DNA from: Bacillota bacterium
GTDB taxonomy: Bacteria > Bacillota > Clostridia > Lachnospirales > Bianqueaceae
Assembly: GCA_017620135.1 (NCBI GenBank)
Contig: JAFZQZ010000054.1
Location: 1 to 64,000, forward strand
Reading direction: 5' to 3'
DNA length: 64,000 nucleotides
Part shown: positions 62,886 to 64,000 of the stretch, piece by piece
How the letters are laid out: every line of letters starts with the position of its first letter
Position numbering within the stretch: the first letter of the stretch is position 1
Position numbers and translations under genes: made by a program
Notes under the pieces: generated by a model
Told to the model about the DNA's origin: nothing
What the model saw: the letters and a program-made list of their open reading frames with translations, nothing else
Database searches by the model: none

Positions 62886-64000
62886 TCAGGCGGCCTGTGC
62901 CTTCGCTTTTCTGTGCGAATGGCCGCTCAGAACGAACATCACGATACTGATAACGAATAGTCCGGCGGCGACCATGTAGAACATTCTTCCGCCGACCATG
63001 TCCAGGATCCAGCCTCCGGTGATGTTGCCAAGGATAGCCGCGATCTGCGAGGTGGAAGCGAAGAACGCCTGCGCGGAGGCCTTGGCGTCGTCCGGGGAGA
63101 TCTCATAAACATAGTTCAGGGAAGTTCCGATGAACATGCCGTTGCCCAGCCCGAAGAAGCTGGCGAAGAACAGCATCCCCGCCCAGGAATGGACCAGCAG
63201 GCTGAATCCCACACACTCGATCGTCATGAGGATGGGCGAGATCAGGATGAGTGAATGCAGCGAGAAGCGATGTCTCAGCTTCACCATCAGCAGCAGGAAC
63301 GGCACCTCAAACATAGCCCTGAGCGCCAGGAGCAGGCTGAACTTGGATGTATCGATCCCGACTTCCGCCATATAAAACGGGATGAAAGCACCTTCGAAGT
63401 TCAGTCCCACATAGAAGAGAAACGCGAAAATCAGAAACATGACGTACGCGCGGTTCTGAAAGAGCTCGCCCAACGGGACTTTGCTGCCCTTTCTTCTCAT
63501 GGATCCGCCCTGCGGATCTCTGGAAAACCTTGTCAAAAGAATGACGGGAATGAGGCAGAGACCATAGATCCAGAAAGTGTTCTCCACCGGGATCAGCACG
63601 ACGAGAAAAGTGGCACTGACCGCGAACAGAATGGAACCGATCGAACGGATCCGGCCATAGTTCAGTCGAAGCTCGTTGCAGTTGCGCACGATCAGGTTTT
63701 CATGGAACGTACCGACCGGATTACGGAACAGTACACAGATGGGACACAGGATGAAATACGGCCAGAGCGCGTTTCCGAACACGTTTCGGACGAACGGCAT
63801 CAGCGAATAAAAAACCATACAGCCGATCAGCAGCAGGATCTCCGTGTGACGCACGGAGTTTTTGCTGTCTGCGTAGATGCCCCAGAACGACATCGCGCCG
63901 ATCCCGATCACCGAGCACAGCGCGTTCAGGATACCGATATTCGTAGCGGTGAAACCGATGTTCTGCAGGAACAGTGTCTGATAGCAGCCGATCGCGGCCA
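62886..64000 (-). CDS. MFS transporter (5' end outside window)
   Basis: At least 371 residues of a major-facilitator carrier; the reading frame remains open to the window edge (upstream residues read AIGCYQTLFLQNIGFTATN), so the start lies beyond 64000. About ten membrane segments are visible. A GTG at 63911 is not the true start because it lies inside a membrane segment. The central sequence (FIPFYMAEVGIDTSKFSLLLALRAMFEVPFLLLM) resembles MFS proteins of the LacY-like/PPP family. Substrate unknown. Ends at the shared terminator. Confidence 0.9.
   Translation of the reverse strand, partial: AAIGCYQTLFLQNIGFTATNIGILNALCSVIGIGAMSFWGIYADSKNSVRHTEILLLIGCMVFYSLMPFVRNVFGNALWPYFILCPICVLFRNPVGTFHENLIVRNCNELRLNYGRIRSIGSILFAVSATFLVVLIPVENTFWIYGLCLIPVILLTRFSRDPQGGSMRRKGSKVPLGELFQNRAYVMFLIFAFLFYVGLNFEGAFIPFYMAEVGIDTSKFSLLLALRAMFEVPFLLLMVKLRHRFSLHSLILISPILMTIECVGFSLLVHSWAGMLFFASFFGLGNGMFIGTSLNYVYEISPDDAKASAQAFFASTSQIAAILGNITGGWILDMVGGRMFYMVAAGLFVISIVMFVLSGHSHRKAKAQAA

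Noticed and set aside
63911-63913. GTG as the start of the final MFS gene
   Set aside because: The frame continues upstream with carrier-like hydrophobic sequence to the window edge, so the gene is cut by the window.

Overview
The window is a gene-dense stretch of moderately GC-rich chromosome from a Bacillota bacterium, most likely a gut or rumen Clostridia member (inference). Signs are AGGAGG-type ribosome sites before nearly every gene, TTGACA/TATAAT promoters with many extended -10 boxes (TGnTACAAT), a full PTS, YesM/YesN-type two-component genes, a class A penicillin-binding protein and a carbohydrate-heavy gene set. No tRNA, rRNA, insertion sequence, prophage, integrase or cas gene was recognised.

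Layout. 1-12570: end of a sugar ABC permease gene, a class A PBP, an amylosucrase-type GH13 enzyme with a HAD phosphatase, then a sucrose-type PTS permease, HPr and enzyme I, a Nudix gene and two membrane proteins. 12586-31671: an SH3-like surface protein; an AraC regulator divergent from a GPH symporter and a large alpha/beta hydrolase; a GH3 glycosidase followed by a sensor kinase, response regulator, solute-binding lipoprotein and two permeases with no ATPase gene; a metallo-beta-lactamase-fold (MBL) protein, a DUF3592-like protein, a PHP protein and a DUF6259-type putative glycosidase. 31802-45596: MATE exporter; a probable operon of a CAT-fold protein lacking its catalytic residues, a degenerate HATPase-like protein, a STAS protein and an anchored SGNH protein; a GAF-ABC ATPase fusion with a giant FtsX-type permease; then M20 peptidase, small protein, ROK kinase, YwaF-like membrane protein and CE15-like esterase. 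46004-64000: cupin and iron-alcohol dehydrogenase, HD phosphohydrolase, sugar isomerase-like TIM barrel and ThuA-like genes, two ferredoxin-type aldo/keto reductases, a second MATE, MBL, rhomboid, 5'-nucleotidase lipoprotein, histidine phosphatase, two tandem esterases, another MBL, a 697-residue orphan protein and the start-truncated end of an MFS gene.

The most unusual signal is non-coding. Only three gaps exceed 300 bp (17914-18411, 45597-46003, 52173-52511), and each holds a cluster of 36-38 bp units bounded by short inverted ends. In the second and third gaps there are four units each with a 62-63 bp period (one 52 bp step). In the third, eight half-sites (TGTATAA/TTATACA) alternate in orientation every 31-32 bp, with one 21 bp step, about three and two helical turns. 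End sequences differ between gaps while the architecture is kept. I do not recognise this element from any family I know.

Overall the genes describe an organism that imports di- and oligosaccharides by PTS, ABC and GPH routes and degrades them inside the cell with signal-peptide-less glycosidases and esterases, under local AraC, YesM/YesN and palindrome-binding regulators.
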